Assembly (NCBI GenBank): GCA_013115135.1
Contig: JABANP010000312.1
Location: forward strand, 1-60,585
Origin: Perkinsus olseni
Lineage: Eukaryota > Perkinsozoa > Perkinsida > Perkinsidae
DNA length: 60,585 nt
Direction: 5' to 3'
Both the position numbers and the translations under genes were made by a program. Of this stretch, positions 7,710 through 18,314 are shown in pieces (positions within the stretch are counted from its first letter, which is position 1; every line of letters starts with the position of its first letter). The notes under the pieces were generated by a model that was given only the letters and a program-made list of their open reading frames with translations, was not told the origin of the DNA and ran no database searches.

Positions 7710-7762
7710 AACCTAAAATGCTCGGCATAGTAGCTCCGTAGGTAGCAAAAAATTCTCACGCG

Positions 7763-8094
7763 TTTTCGCTTGACATCTGGTTTAACTTCGTGGATGTAAC
7801 GATCCACGAATGAGCACTGCAATGCAGATCACCCAATTGTTCATTGTCTTCCAATCTTACCCTCATCTGGGGACAGCTTGATGTCGCACAATCCAATTTG
7901 CATCGCTAGCCCCGAGTGGAGGTTCTCTTTATCGTGTTGATGGCCACCTGAACGCTATCATGCAGGTCCAAAGCAGAAACATTCTATTCACACTGCACAC
8001 CGCTTGTTCGAGTCTCATTGAGTTATCCGACTCTAGATTCAATTGGCGCCTACTCGTTTCCCTATTGTTGTTAGCTTTCCTCGTTGGTCACTGA
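7763..8094. other. Unique junction DNA between array and MFS gene
   Basis: Single-copy sequence with no gene, repeat or terminal duplication seen at the array boundary. It presumably holds the promoter and trans-splice acceptor of the MFS gene. Several T/C-rich stretches precede the start codon, but no single AG stands out. Confidence 0.5.
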
Positions 8095-9540
8095 ATGCAC
8101 TCATCCACAACAGGAGTCGAGGATCTCGCAGAAGCCCGAGTGTCTCTCTTGCCAGAAAGCATTCCATTGGACCGGCCAAACTCCACTAGGAGCATAAGCC
8201 TCAGATTGTTCTTGGTATGTGCTATCGTATTCGTGGACAACTTGGGAGTATCCATTATCCTCAACGTGACGCCGGTTCTTGTGGACCCCAGCTTGCCGAC
8301 TTGCCTGGAGGGAATGGGCAACGTCGACGCGGGATCAGCGTTCGCCATTCTGATGTTTGCTTTCAACTTCGGTATGATGTTCTCGCCGCCACTGTTCGGT
8401 AAACTCTCGGACCTATATGGGAGGCGCCCCCTGCTGCTGTTCTCTATAGTGGGCATGTCAGTCCTCTATGGGATCCAGTCAGTGACATATAGTTTCTGGG
8501 CATTCACTGGTCTAAGATTTGTTATCGGATTGATGGGTGGCGGTAGGCCCGTAGCCAGTGCTTATATCTGCGATATAACTTCTGACGTGAAGGAGCAGAT
8601 ACGTGGTTTGGCTTGGATGAACATAGCTCCTGCTATTTCTTATGGACTCGGACCGCCGCTTGGTGGCTTTCTAGCAGGGTACTGCGGAGTCATGTCCCCA
8701 TTAACTGCGGTATCGATCCTCGCTACTGCCATCGCCATTTTGAGTTGGTATTATCTAACTGAGGATGCAGTGAAACTCAAGCAAGTGAATGATGGACGAG
8801 TAGGCGAGACAGCGTTGAATGATCAGGTGGATGGGCCTGTCCCCACTGCTCGCGCTGGCCTTTCGAGGAATCTCTTTAACAAGACTGCTTTATACATGAC
8901 CGTATTCATGATCGGTCTCTTGGCCAACGCTATGTATATGATGGTCTTTTTGAGCTTTCCTCTGGTGTTGAAAGACGAGTTCTCATTCTCTCCATTCCAA
9001 GCTGGTATGACGGGGATTGGTGACGGGGTATTGGCTATTCTTGGTAACTGGCTGTATATGTACCTAGCTACCAAGATCTGCATAAGAGTATCGTACATTT
9101 GTCTACTTGCATGCTCCTCTGGCGTGGTCGCTTGTCTTACCCCTATATTTTTTGATAGCATACTCGGTTTCCTTGCTATTCGTTATGCGATGGGTCTGGC
9201 GTGCCCGCTAATCTTTAGCAGTTTGCCGCAGATCGTGGCAATGATATCACCTCCGGGCCGAGGCGGTGAGTTTATGGGGTATTTGAATATGTTCTTAAGC
9301 ATCGGCAATGTTATACCGACACCCGTGGGCGGGCCGCTCTATGAACATGTTAGCCACAGCATCAACTTCTATATAGCCTCTATGTTATCATCATTCAGTG
9401 CCTTGCTTTTCTTACCGATACTCCCCGTCCTAAGAAACTTTGAACATCGCAGTGATTCTATCAAAACGTCGAAGGGAGGCTTAGAGTGTATCGATGCAGA
9501 GCTAGCAGTGTCAGCCCGATCTTCAGCTGTAGCTTGGTGA
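8095..9540 (+). CDS. Major facilitator superfamily transporter
   Basis: A 481-residue intronless gene for a polytopic membrane carrier. The first membrane helix is at about residues 35-55. The MFS loop 2-3 signature GKLSDLYGRRPLL lies near residues 100-112 and is followed by a GLRFVIGLMGGG helix typical of helices 4-5. A hydrophilic central loop (about 225-260) separates two sets of six helices, the usual 12-helix plan. It resembles the TetA-like drug:H+ antiporter branch, but the substrate cannot be read from sequence. The ATG at 8095 is the first in frame and gives a short cytoplasmic N-terminus. Lack of introns contrasts with the genes at 24-60 kb. Confidence 0.85.
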   Translation: MHSSTTGVEDLAEARVSLLPESIPLDRPNSTRSISLRLFLVCAIVFVDNLGVSIILNVTPVLVDPSLPTCLEGMGNVDAGSAFAILMFAFNFGMMFSPPLFGKLSDLYGRRPLLLFSIVGMSVLYGIQSVTYSFWAFTGLRFVIGLMGGGRPVASAYICDITSDVKEQIRGLAWMNIAPAISYGLGPPLGGFLAGYCGVMSPLTAVSILATAIAILSWYYLTEDAVKLKQVNDGRVGETALNDQVDGPVPTARAGLSRNLFNKTALYMTVFMIGLLANAMYMMVFLSFPLVLKDEFSFSPFQAGMTGIGDGVLAILGNWLYMYLATKICIRVSYICLLACSSGVVACLTPIFFDSILGFLAIRYAMGLACPLIFSSLPQIVAMISPPGRGGEFMGYLNMFLSIGNVIPTPVGGPLYEHVSHSINFYIASMLSSFSALLFLPILPVLRNFEHRSDSIKTSKGGLECIDAELAVSARSSAVAW

Positions 9541-10637
9541 GTCGGAAACCAACGTGCATGCCCGTCTGAACTGCGTGTTACTATTGAGTGGCCTAGTCGG
9601 CTAGTCACGTATAGAACTGACGTACGTACGTTATCTTGACTGATGATTTTAGCCTGAGAGATAGCCAGCGCTGTGTTCCTCAATAGTGGTGCCGGGGAAG
9701 AGGTTGAGCTATCATTTGGAGAGTTGAGGCAGAGTGGGTAACGGCTAATTGATTTCTATCGACGGGCAATCCTAACCAGCGAAGCTGAATAATCATGCTG
9801 CATGATTCATGCATAATCTTGCTGAAAATCGCCGTGTTTCGTACTGTCCGAGCTGATAGAGTCAGCACGTGGTGTACGGAGCATTATATTACTTGATTAT
9901 GACTCGTGACGAAGTTTGAAGAGCGGCGCTCTCGAGGAGAACCTCACTCGGCATACCGTCGGTATGATACCGACAATAGTACAAGTGTCAACTTCAACTT
10001 CCTCCATATACTGCGGTACTTAATCAACAACATGAACCTTCTCGAGCTCTGAATCATCAGAGTAAGGATCGTAACCACGCATATGTATACAGCGTTTAAT
10101 GAGCTTGTTTAGTTCGCTTACCTCTTGAGTCTCGTCGACAGCCCGAGAACACAGAGAAGCGGGTTGACTGAGGGCTAATGCACCGTGAGTTCGAAGAGAG
10201 AGGCATAGATCTTCACCCTAGTAGTCCATGAAGACGGCAATCGCCGCCCTTCACGATAAGCTCTCCCTCAGCTAATCTCATGTGGATAACGAGCATGGTG
10301 CCGTGAACTCGAATGATGGGAGGCGTACCCGGCGTGGCGCCTAGCGTGGGGGGAAGACGGAGGCGTAGCGGAATTCCAACCGCCCTCCTATTCCTTATCA
10401 CGAACCGGATTCTGTTAGTTTCTGCACCTTTATCGGTCCGGTATTATCGGAAGATCGATCTTGGCGCCATCATGCGACCACGCTCCCAACTGACGAATAT
10501 ATCGGAGAGCCTCGAGACTGACATTCCCCCCGCGTTGGTTAACACCGCGAGATTATTTTATATTCGGAACTTACGTCCGCTGTGGTAATACTCTAAGCTC
10601 AGGAAGCAGGCGAAATGCGATTGTGAGACGAGAAAAA
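9541..10637. other. Intergenic region, no gene recognised
   Basis: About 1.1 kb between the convergent MFS and POT genes. Only short frames without homology, and no clear repeats. Confidence 0.5.
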
Positions 10638-12302
10638 CTATACAGCGACTTTCTTACCAATATGAGTAAGCGACGGATTCGAGGAGGACGGGGTGAGCTC
10701 ATCCTCGACCGTGAATGAGACTTTGGGGTGCTCCCTTCCCTCTTCATCCATCTCCTCATTGGCTGACAAGAGAGCCTCGTTCCTCGCAGTGACACGCTTA
10801 AAATATGGCGCCAAACATAGCGATCCAATGGCAGCCACTACACAGAGGCCGATAAGAACCATGTAGAAAAACTCGTAGTGAGAGTCCTCGTGAGAGGACT
10901 TTGTGGGATGGCTATATTCAAAATTAGGCAGCAACGGTGATAAAATAGAGAATAGAACTGCCGATAACACACTAGCGATAGCGAAATAGCAGAGATTACA
11001 AGCAGACGCCACTGCTTTGAGTGACTCGGGAGAGTAGATAAAGGCGGCTTCGTAAGATGTTGAGATAACATAAAAACCTCCCATCGCCATAAACCAGACC
11101 ATGGGAACTTGCCATAGCACACTGACGGTGAAGAGGGGGTTCGACTTGATGATGTACTCGAGTATCAGTGCGATAACGAGGGATATAATACCAAAACAAG
11201 TGCCTATGCAGAATCGTCCAAGCACCGATGGCATGAGGCCTCTCCGACGCAGCATAGGGAAGATTATCTTATCTGAGAGAATGCTCGTGGTGAATACACC
11301 AATAGGGTCGACATTAGGCATCATGGCCGCAGGCACCTCCCAGCCGAAGACGTCACGGTCCATCTTATAAGCCTGAGTGATAAATGTAGTTGTATAACAG
11401 TTAGTAGCCATTGCGAAAGGGATGATGAGAGAGAAGAGAGGAAGTAGCCGAAACATAGCCTTAGCGTCCTCGATGAAGTTGTCCTTGAAATTGCCGCCTT
11501 TCGATTCCTTATTCGCATTGACCGAACAATGTCTGACAGAGCAGAGCAACACCATAACCACTTGCAGCACCGCGGAGCCTTGGGGTTCCCGCTTCACAAA
11601 GCGGTCAGTCACACCACCGCAGATGAACACAGCTGTACCGATAGCAAACAGTATCAGAGGGAAGGAAAAGCTCGCTGTGAACCCGTAAGCTTGCAAGAGC
11701 AGAGGGGTAGTAACGCCGCCAATTAGCGCACCTATACTGATGCAAGCAAAGAAGAAGTTGAAGAACTTGTTGATCTGAGTTTGATGATACTTTGGATGGT
11801 ATTGTTGCGCCCCCATGACATTCACACAGCTTTTTATACCACCAGCACCGAATGCTATGAGAAAAAGAAGAGATGTATGTACCATCCAAGGCTCGGATAT
11901 AGACTCCACAGTCGCCGCCACCAGGAGACATAACCCCGAAAAGTAGACAAAAGACCAGATAAGGATCGTCCTATAGGCACCAAGAATAGTATCTGATATG
12001 ACAGCAGACAAAAGCGGGGTAACAAACATGATAGAAGTAAATGTTGATATATAAGAGTTTGCTTCAGCATCTTCGAGACCAAGGTACTCTTTGAGGAAGG
12101 CTTGTAGGTTGGGAGTGAGACCAAAGAAAGCTAGTCTTTCACACAACTCCTGTAGAAGTATGAAAACTACCGCTCTCCAAAGAGGGTTTTCGTAATAATG
12201 ATAAGTGTTACCCGATACATCCGTTAGAGCATAGGCGGACCTACCACTCTTCTTCCCAACCCTATCGACAGCAGCCATGTTGAAAACCAGTTGATTCTCC
12301 AT
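10638..12302 (-). CDS. Proton-dependent oligopeptide transporter (POT/PTR2 family)
   Basis: A 554-residue intronless gene when started at the ATG at 12302; a second ATG at 12278 is equally plausible, and the frame stays open further up without another ATG. The product would import di- or tripeptides or related solutes with protons. Family marks: ELCERLAFFG near the N-terminus (the ExxER-FxYYG proton-coupling motif), GAGGIKSCVNVMGAQQ (PTR2 signature 1 region) and FFNFFFACISIGALIGG (signature 2 region). About 12 hydrophobic helices follow, with a polar C-terminal tail rich in E and S. A truncated copy lies at 15450-16095. Confidence 0.87.
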   Translation of the reverse strand: MENQLVFNMAAVDRVGKKSGRSAYALTDVSGNTYHYYENPLWRAVVFILLQELCERLAFFGLTPNLQAFLKEYLGLEDAEANSYISTFTSIMFVTPLLSAVISDTILGAYRTILIWSFVYFSGLCLLVAATVESISEPWMVHTSLLFLIAFGAGGIKSCVNVMGAQQYHPKYHQTQINKFFNFFFACISIGALIGGVTTPLLLQAYGFTASFSFPLILFAIGTAVFICGGVTDRFVKREPQGSAVLQVVMVLLCSVRHCSVNANKESKGGNFKDNFIEDAKAMFRLLPLFSLIIPFAMATNCYTTTFITQAYKMDRDVFGWEVPAAMMPNVDPIGVFTTSILSDKIIFPMLRRRGLMPSVLGRFCIGTCFGIISLVIALILEYIIKSNPLFTVSVLWQVPMVWFMAMGGFYVISTSYEAAFIYSPESLKAVASACNLCYFAIASVLSAVLFSILSPLLPNFEYSHPTKSSHEDSHYEFFYMVLIGLCVVAAIGSLCLAPYFKRVTARNEALLSANEEMDEEGREHPKVSFTVEDELTPSSSNPSLTHIGKKVAV

Positions 12303-13178
12303 GAGCAGATAACTGGAGAAGGGACACAACTTGTCTAGCCTCAGAACAATCACGGACTAGCGTGTGTCAAGGTTTCACAGTTGAGGGACTTTTGTTCTCG
12401 ATTCCGCTTCTCTCGGCTGTAATGCCTCTTTTGAGAGCGAATATCCTCACTTATGGTACTGATGGTTAGTATCATATCTGATGAGAAACTGTCGCCGAAT
12501 ACCCGACCTCGCTGGTATGGCTTCAATCCGTCGGATCGCGACTTTGCGGATCATCTTCGATGAGACTGCAGGGCGGACCTCGGGGGCGATCGCCGCTTTC
12601 CTGATCGGCGTCCGGTAAGTTATGCTAACGCAGCCTGTTCCCCTAGCGCTAAGCTATATGCTCGTTCGAGAAAAGAGGAGCACGTGTGAGCGTTACGTTT
12701 TCGCACATAAGACGGTTACGAGGAGCACCCCGCTAATGCTGCTAAGAGTCAGGCAGTCTCCGAGGTTACTCAGCAGAGCCGCGGGACAGAGGGAAGACCT
12801 CAGAAGACAAGAACCTCCACCTCCAATGATCAGAATTTAAACTGCACGTATCATCCTTACCCACCTGGGCATCTGTCAAGCCTGCTACTTGTGAATCACA
12901 AGTGTGGAAGGAAGGCAGTCACGAAGTGGTTACTGTTACGACTGAAACTGCAGCTTTGTGATCAGTCTGGTAACCTACGTGGTCATCGCTCTGTTGCAAT
13001 TCCCACACCACTATATCCCGCTATTGTCTCGTCCTTCCTGGCTGGCAATGCAAACGCGTACAGCTTCGGCTCGGAGACGCGGACTTAGCTTGGACCGTTC
13101 TCCGTTTACGTGATCATACCGGACGCATAAGGCGATCGGTATTTGTGAGAGGTGCTAGTAGGTGCGAGTTCCCTCAAC
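12303..13178. other. Noncoding DNA between POT gene and cysteine-rich gene 1 (duplicated)
   Basis: Holds the upstream regions of two divergent genes. Long stretches match 16150-16870, for example CCGACCTCGCTGG and CGCTAAGCTAT. No open frame is shared by both copies, so no gene is called. Confidence 0.5.
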
Positions 13179-13933
13179 ATGTACAAAACCGCCCAAGTCC
13201 TGTATATGATCTACTCAACTGCCGGAGCCTTTAACCTGAAGGCTCAGAATTCTTCAGGACTGAGTAGCTACGTGGTTCAGAGTCTCAACGACATTTTGTA
13301 AGTGGGACGAGTTGTGGTTAAGGACGAGAACGCCTGCATGTCAGAGCGGAACATCAGTCAGACGAGACGATGAAGTTGAGAAAGTCAGTAGACTCAAGCA
13401 AAGGTACCTATCCCCCCTTGAGAGGGCCCGGATGATAGCAGGAAGTATGTTACTCAAACTCAGATGGAGGGTTCTACTATAAGCCGAAAGGTAAATGTCA
13501 CTACGACTCGCAGTCGGGGCAGATGTGGGGATGCTATTGCGAAGAGGGGAGCTTTGGGCTCATTTCAGTAAGCGAAGAGTCCCTTTTTGCTTCTCAGAAG
13601 GTCTCCTAGCACTCAATCTCTCAGCTATGGTGCAGCTACTCGCTCACCTGGTGACTCTTGCGCTCAGGACGGCCACACACTCTTCTGGGTTGTTTGCGCA
13701 CACGATTGCGAGACGGTTAGGAACTGTCCCTCCCCTCCCGTGGGGGAGAAAGAATGCTACCCCGGCGGAAACTGTGTCATCAGCTGTAAGGCGGACAATG
13801 TAAGTACTCACTAGGTTTTTCACCCTTCACCAGAGCGTCTACGCTTCCATCAGCGTTTAATTTTCAGGATTGTCCAGAGTCCGGGTTCTGCGTAGATTAC
13901 GAAGGCCATAAGGGGTGCATGTACAAGCCGTAG
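13179..13933 (+). CDS. Secreted cysteine-rich protein 1, five exons
   Basis: Exons 13179-13297, 13345-13403, 13464-13567, 13668-13799 and 13868-13933 join in phase to give 159 residues ending in CMYKP. All introns are GT-AG (47-100 nt). The N-terminus (MYKTAQVLYMIYSTAGAF) is a likely signal peptide. A charged linker follows, then a domain with 12 cysteines, including WGCYCEE, VVCAHDC, RNCPSPP, KECYPGGNC and DCPESGFC. The spacing recalls small disulfide-rich extracellular domains, but no known family fits well enough to name. A paralogue with the same exon plan is at 16877-17619. An extracellular or vacuolar role is inferred only from the signal peptide and cysteines. Confidence 0.8.
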
Positions 13934-15449
13934 AGAAGTCCTCCTCTTCCTTATCGGGAGAACTTCCAGCTGTTGTCTACTTGTTGTACTTACTAATATA
14001 TCAGATATTGGTCACCACCAGAGAGATCACGTTTCCAACGATTCTATTCGGAGTAACACTTCCCGCGTACTGCCCTGTGCATAGAATACAACGGTTCCAA
14101 TTTGCCAGCATCGTCAGCCTCACATTCGCTTTCATTAATATCCCACTCATTTTCATGAGAGGAGAGCAAACTTGTAGAGTTAGCTGCAAATCGAAAGTGA
14201 GTATGAGCGGCAGAGAACGTGCTCATGAGCATCCGCCCGGCAATGGCCTCAGATGAAATCATCCTCAGGCGCTTCACTCAGATTTTTGGTTCTCGAAACC
14301 CGTCTCATGTCGAGATTTATCGCGTCCTATACATCACGACTATGGAGGAGATGCTCCCTAATACCAATACTCCTACTTGAATTCTAGGGATTCTCGATAA
14401 TGGACAACAGATTCACAATGATCGGCGAAGCTCTGGAAGCACGGCTCCACAGTTGGGGATTAGCTAGCGATTCTGATCAGTATCGAGACCCCAAAAGCGA
14501 CGCACTCTTCGAAGAGTCTTCATTTCCACCCTTATAACCGAAGCACGCGGCGGCATGGATTAACGTGCGACGGCACTATCGACTTGCATGGCCGAGCCTA
14601 TAGAATGTGGCACATGCTCGATGGGAAGGTTCAGACTAGATTGAGGAGAGCAGGCACAGCAGGTATCTGAAAATAGGGGAGTAATTACTAGTGATACGGG
14701 TGGACTGTAGGGCTGATACCTCCGAGAAAATTTGGCGACCGTCGTTGCAGTTCGCTTCAGTTCCTGGGGCTAAGGCGTGAGAGCTTTCAGAGGCGAGCGG
14801 TTCACTGTCAGTCTGACTGACTCAGTCACGGAAGGCAGAGACATCTGATTGAATGATAAGAGTTCACGCATCTTGTCGTCCCTCTCCTTCTCTTTTATCT
14901 GTGTTCCTTTGAACTATACTATAGCATGCCGAAACGAGAGCGCCGTCCCAGAGTGTCTATCTACGTAGCTCAATATAGATTCTCCAGCTGCCACCATTTC
15001 TGCCTGCAAGTTCTCTAGGCTGCCAGCAGCGCTACTGACCAGGTACCTTGCGGGCGTGAATCTACGTAAAGCTCGCGGCGGGCTATTCCATACCTGCCAA
15101 GAATGTCCTCAGGCGCCGCAGGAGAACGAGGTGAGGGAGCTCCAGCTGGAGGCAGGAGCAGATTGCAAACTCGTATGAGAGCTTTACCGAAGGAATGACT
15201 AGCACTGAGCAGCGCCCCTGGCTGATCTATAAAATCCTCAATTGCATCGAACTAGTCAGTGGAACTGATGCATTTAGTGTGGTCGGGTAACACTACGCTA
15301 CTTCTCCCATCCAGCTTCCACTAAATCCACCGCTTGACGAGGTACATACCCCGCAAGCCACTCTGTTGGATGATTCGCACGAGCTAGAGCAGTCGGTCAC
15401 CAACAGGATCGACATTGGGCATCCTTGCCACCGACACCCCCCTCCGACC
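13934..15449. other. Duplicated noncoding DNA and gene relics
   Basis: 3' flank of cysteine-rich gene 1, matching 17620-18540. The stretch 14870-15320 then matches 19600-20070, part of the coiled-coil locus, but has no conserved open frame. It is best read as decayed copies. Confidence 0.5.
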
Positions 15450-16095
15450 TAGGACGTTTTGATCCATCTTATAAGCCTGATTGATGAATGGAGTTGTATA
15501 ACAGTTACAGCCATTGCAAAGGGAATGATGAGAGAGAAGCGAGGAAGTAACCGAAACGTAGCCTTAGCGTCCTCGATGAAGTGGTCTTTGGAATTGCCGC
15601 CTTTCGATTCCTCATTCGCATTGACCGAAAAAAATGTCTGACAGAGCAGAGCACGACCATAACCGCTTGCAGCACCGCGGAGCCTCGGGGTTCTCGCTTC
15701 ACAAAGCGGTCAGTCACACCACCGCAGATGAACACCGCTGTACCGATAGCGAACAGTATCAGAGGGAAGGAAAAGCTCGCTGTGAAACCGTAAGCTTGCA
15801 GGAGCGGAGGGGTAGTAACGCCGCCAATTAGCGCACCTATACTGATGCAAGCATAGAAGAAGTTGAAGAACTTCTGAGTTTGATAATACTTTGGATGGTA
15901 TTGTTGCGCCCCCATGACATTCACACAGCTTTTTATACCACCAGCACCGAATGATATGAGAAAAAGAAGAGATGTGTGTACCATCCAAGGCTCCGATATA
16001 GGCTCTAGGGTCGCCGCCACTAGGAGACATAACCCCGCAAAGTAGACAAGAGACCAGATAAGGATAGTCCTATAGGCACCAAGAATAGTATCTGC
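15450..16095 (-). pseudogene. Truncated POT/PTR2 transporter copy
   Basis: Matches the POT gene at about 11351-11995 and encodes only the middle of the protein (GAGGIKSCVNVMGAQQ through the VTDRFVKRE region). Both ends are missing. The six bases coding for Ile-Asn are deleted after YYQTQ, and the frame shifts near 15640, where extra As appear in AAAAAATGTC. The flanks at both edges are unrelated to the parent gene. It shows that the duplication included only part of the POT gene, or that the rest has since been lost. Confidence 0.85.
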
Positions 16096-16876
16096 CTCCT
16101 AAGAGATGGTGACTCTATTTGCGCCAATAACCTCCTAGCTACTGGCAGCTGCTCCTTCACTTGTCCGATAAGAAACCTTCGGCGAATAACCGACCTCGCT
16201 GGCAACGGATTCCATTCGTCGGATTGCGATTCCGCGAATCATCATGGAACGACATAGTGGACCTCAGGAATGATAGCCGCTTCCCTGATCGGCCCCAAGT
16301 GAGTTATTCTAGCTCAGGCTGTCGCCCTAGCGCTAAGCTATGTCCTCGTTCGAGAGAAGCGGAGCACGTGTGCGAATTTCGTTTTGTCTCATGAGACGAG
16401 CGATAGATTTTAGACTTGAATTGAATAACTAAGGTCACGAGGAGCAGCCTGCTGATTCTGCCGAGAGTCAGGCAGTCTCCCCGGTTACTCAGTGGGAAAA
16501 CTTCGGTTTCAACATCCACCTTTGATGGTCAGAGCTTCAGCTGCACGTATCATTCTCATGCACTTGGACATCTGTCACGTCTGCTTCCTGTGGGTCACAA
16601 GTGTGGAACGAAGGGAGTCACGAAGTGGTTTCTGTTACGGATAAAAGTCCGAGCTTTGTGTTTGAGCTAGCAACCTGCCTGGGCCAGGCACCCTGGCCAT
16701 CGCGCTGTTGTAATGCACAGGGCACCGTACCGCGCTATTGTCTAGCTTAAACGCGTACAGCTTGGGGACTCGGCTCGGAGACGCGGACTTAGCTTGAACG
16801 GTTTAGCGTGATGACCCTGATCACATGAGGCGGTTGGTATCCGTTAGAGGTGCAAGTAGCTGAGAGTTCCCTCAAA
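16096..16876. other. Noncoding DNA upstream of cysteine-rich gene 2 (duplicated)
   Basis: Counterpart of 12303-13178. No gene seen. Indels between the two copies are common. Confidence 0.5.
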
Positions 16877-17619
16877 ATGTATAAAACCGCCCAAGTCCTG
16901 TATACAATCTTCTCGACAGCCGGTGCCTTCGCGCTAAAGGACCAGATATCTGCGGGACTGAGTAGCTACAGGGTTCAGAGTTCCAACGATAGTCTGTAAG
17001 TGAAACGAGTTGTGTTTGAGGGCGGAAGCACCTGCATTTCAGGGAGGATCCTCAGTTCGACGAGTCGCCGGAGTTCGAGAAGTCAGTCGACTCGAGCAGA
17101 GGTACCAGCCCCTCATATGAGGATCTGGAAGATAGTAGAGAGGATTTCGCTCAAACTCAGCTGGCGAGCCGTACTACATGCCGAAGGGTAAATGTCACTT
17201 CGACCCGCGGTCGAGGCAGGTTTGGGGATGCTCTTGCGAAGGGGAAGCATACGGCGTCATTTCGGTAAGCAAGGAGTTGCCTATTCCTTGTCAAAGGATT
17301 ACCCGGCACTCAGTCTCTCAACGGGTCCCGCTGGTGACCCTTCTGCTCAGGGCGGCTACACAGTCTACTGGGTTGTCTGCGCACACGATTGCGAGACGAC
17401 TAGGAACTGTCCCTCCCCTCCCATGGGAGGGAAAGAATGCTACCCCGGCGGATACTGTGTCATCATCTGTGAGGCGGACAGAGTAAGTGATACTGACTAG
17501 ATTCCACAGCACTTACCGGAGCGTCTACGCTTCCATCAGCGTATGATTCTCAGGATTGTCCAGAGTCGGGGTTCTGCGTAAATTTCGAGGGACATAAGGG
17601 CTGTATGTACAAGCCGTAG
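16877..17619 (+). CDS. Secreted cysteine-rich protein 2, five exons
   Basis: Exons 16877-16995, 17043-17101, 17161-17264, 17351-17482 and 17554-17619 have exactly the same lengths and phases as those of gene 1 (119, 59, 104, 132 and 66 nt) and again give 159 residues. The signal peptide MYKTAQVLYTIFSTAGAF and most cysteines are conserved, while linker and surface positions differ. Intron 3 differs from gene 1 by an indel that is not a multiple of three. This supports the downstream acceptor (TGCTCAG) chosen here, because coding through that segment would break the frame in gene 1. Confidence 0.8.
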
Positions 17620-18314
17620 AGAAGTCCTCCTCTTCCTTATCTGGAGAACTTCCAGGTGCCGCCTACTTGTTGTACCTATTCACATATTAGATATTGGGCA
17701 GCAAAAAGAGAGAGCACCTTTTCGACAAGTTGCTCACTCAGTCGAACTAACACTTCAGGGCCTACTAGCCTCAGCCCTGATCTTTGATTACAACGATCCG
17801 CATTTGCCCGCGTCGAATACTCATGAGAATAGAGCAGACTTGTTGAGTAAGCTTTCAATTAGGAGTCAGTAATGCTGACTCAGTATGAACTGCAGGGAAC
17901 GTGGCCAGGATCATCCACCAAGCGAGGGTCTAGAATGGAATCATCCTCAGCCGCTCTCCTTAATTCTATTGGCTCTCGGAACTCGTCTAATGTTGTGAGT
18001 TTTCGCGTCGTATTCATCACGAGCATCCAGAGGAGGGACCTCTAATACCTATACACCGACTTGGATTTGAGAGATTCTCAACGACGAGAAACAGATTGAC
18101 AATGATCGGGAAAACTCCAGAACGCACGGCTCTGAAAGTGAGGAGCTACTGTAGCCCAGCCTTATCGAGACTCCAGACGCAACACATTCTCTGAGAAGTC
18201 TTCATTCCCACCCTCGTGACCCGGAACATGCGGCGGAATGGATTCGCGTGCGAAGGCACTATCGACTACCATGGTCGTGCCTATAGAACGTGTAATATCT
18301 CCGAAGGGGAGGTT
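17620..18314. other. 3' flank of cysteine-rich gene 2, no gene
   Basis: Shares blocks with 13934-14640 of the left copy but has no conserved open frame. Nothing else recognised. Confidence 0.5.

Larger units (their letters stand above)
1..7762. repeat. Tandem array of ~985-bp units carrying tRNA-Glu, tRNA-Gly and two spliced-leader RNA genes
   Basis: Eight near-identical units of 984-986 bp follow one another head to tail. Corresponding landmarks recur at 967, 1952, 2936, 3921, 4906, 5892 and 6877. Each unit reads: plus-strand tRNA-Glu, 65-bp spacer, plus-strand tRNA-Gly, then minus-strand SL-A and SL-B genes. The tRNA pair and the SL pair therefore converge, while SL-B and the next tRNA-Glu diverge. 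The window opens inside a unit, with only the last two bases of an SL-B leader at positions 1-2, so the array continues leftwards. It ends abruptly at 7762, upstream of the last SL-A. Units left of about 3650 are type I and those to the right type II, differing at shared diagnostic sites; unit 5 is mosaic. Short reading frames inside the units overlap the tRNAs and SL genes and are not considered coding. Confidence 0.95.
11351..14890. repeat. Segmental duplication, left copy
   Basis: From the middle of the POT gene through the cysteine-rich gene and beyond, this segment matches 15450-18560 in the same order and orientation. It is clearly diverged, with many substitutions and several indels. 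The left copy has the intact POT gene. Past 14890 it matches 19600-20070 instead, so DNA equivalent to about 18560-19600 was lost from this copy or gained by the other. Confidence 0.85.

Noticed and set aside
1..7762. 5S rRNA in the SL array, as in some dinoflagellates
   Set aside because: No 5S-like internal control region or 120-nt fold was found in the unit on either strand.
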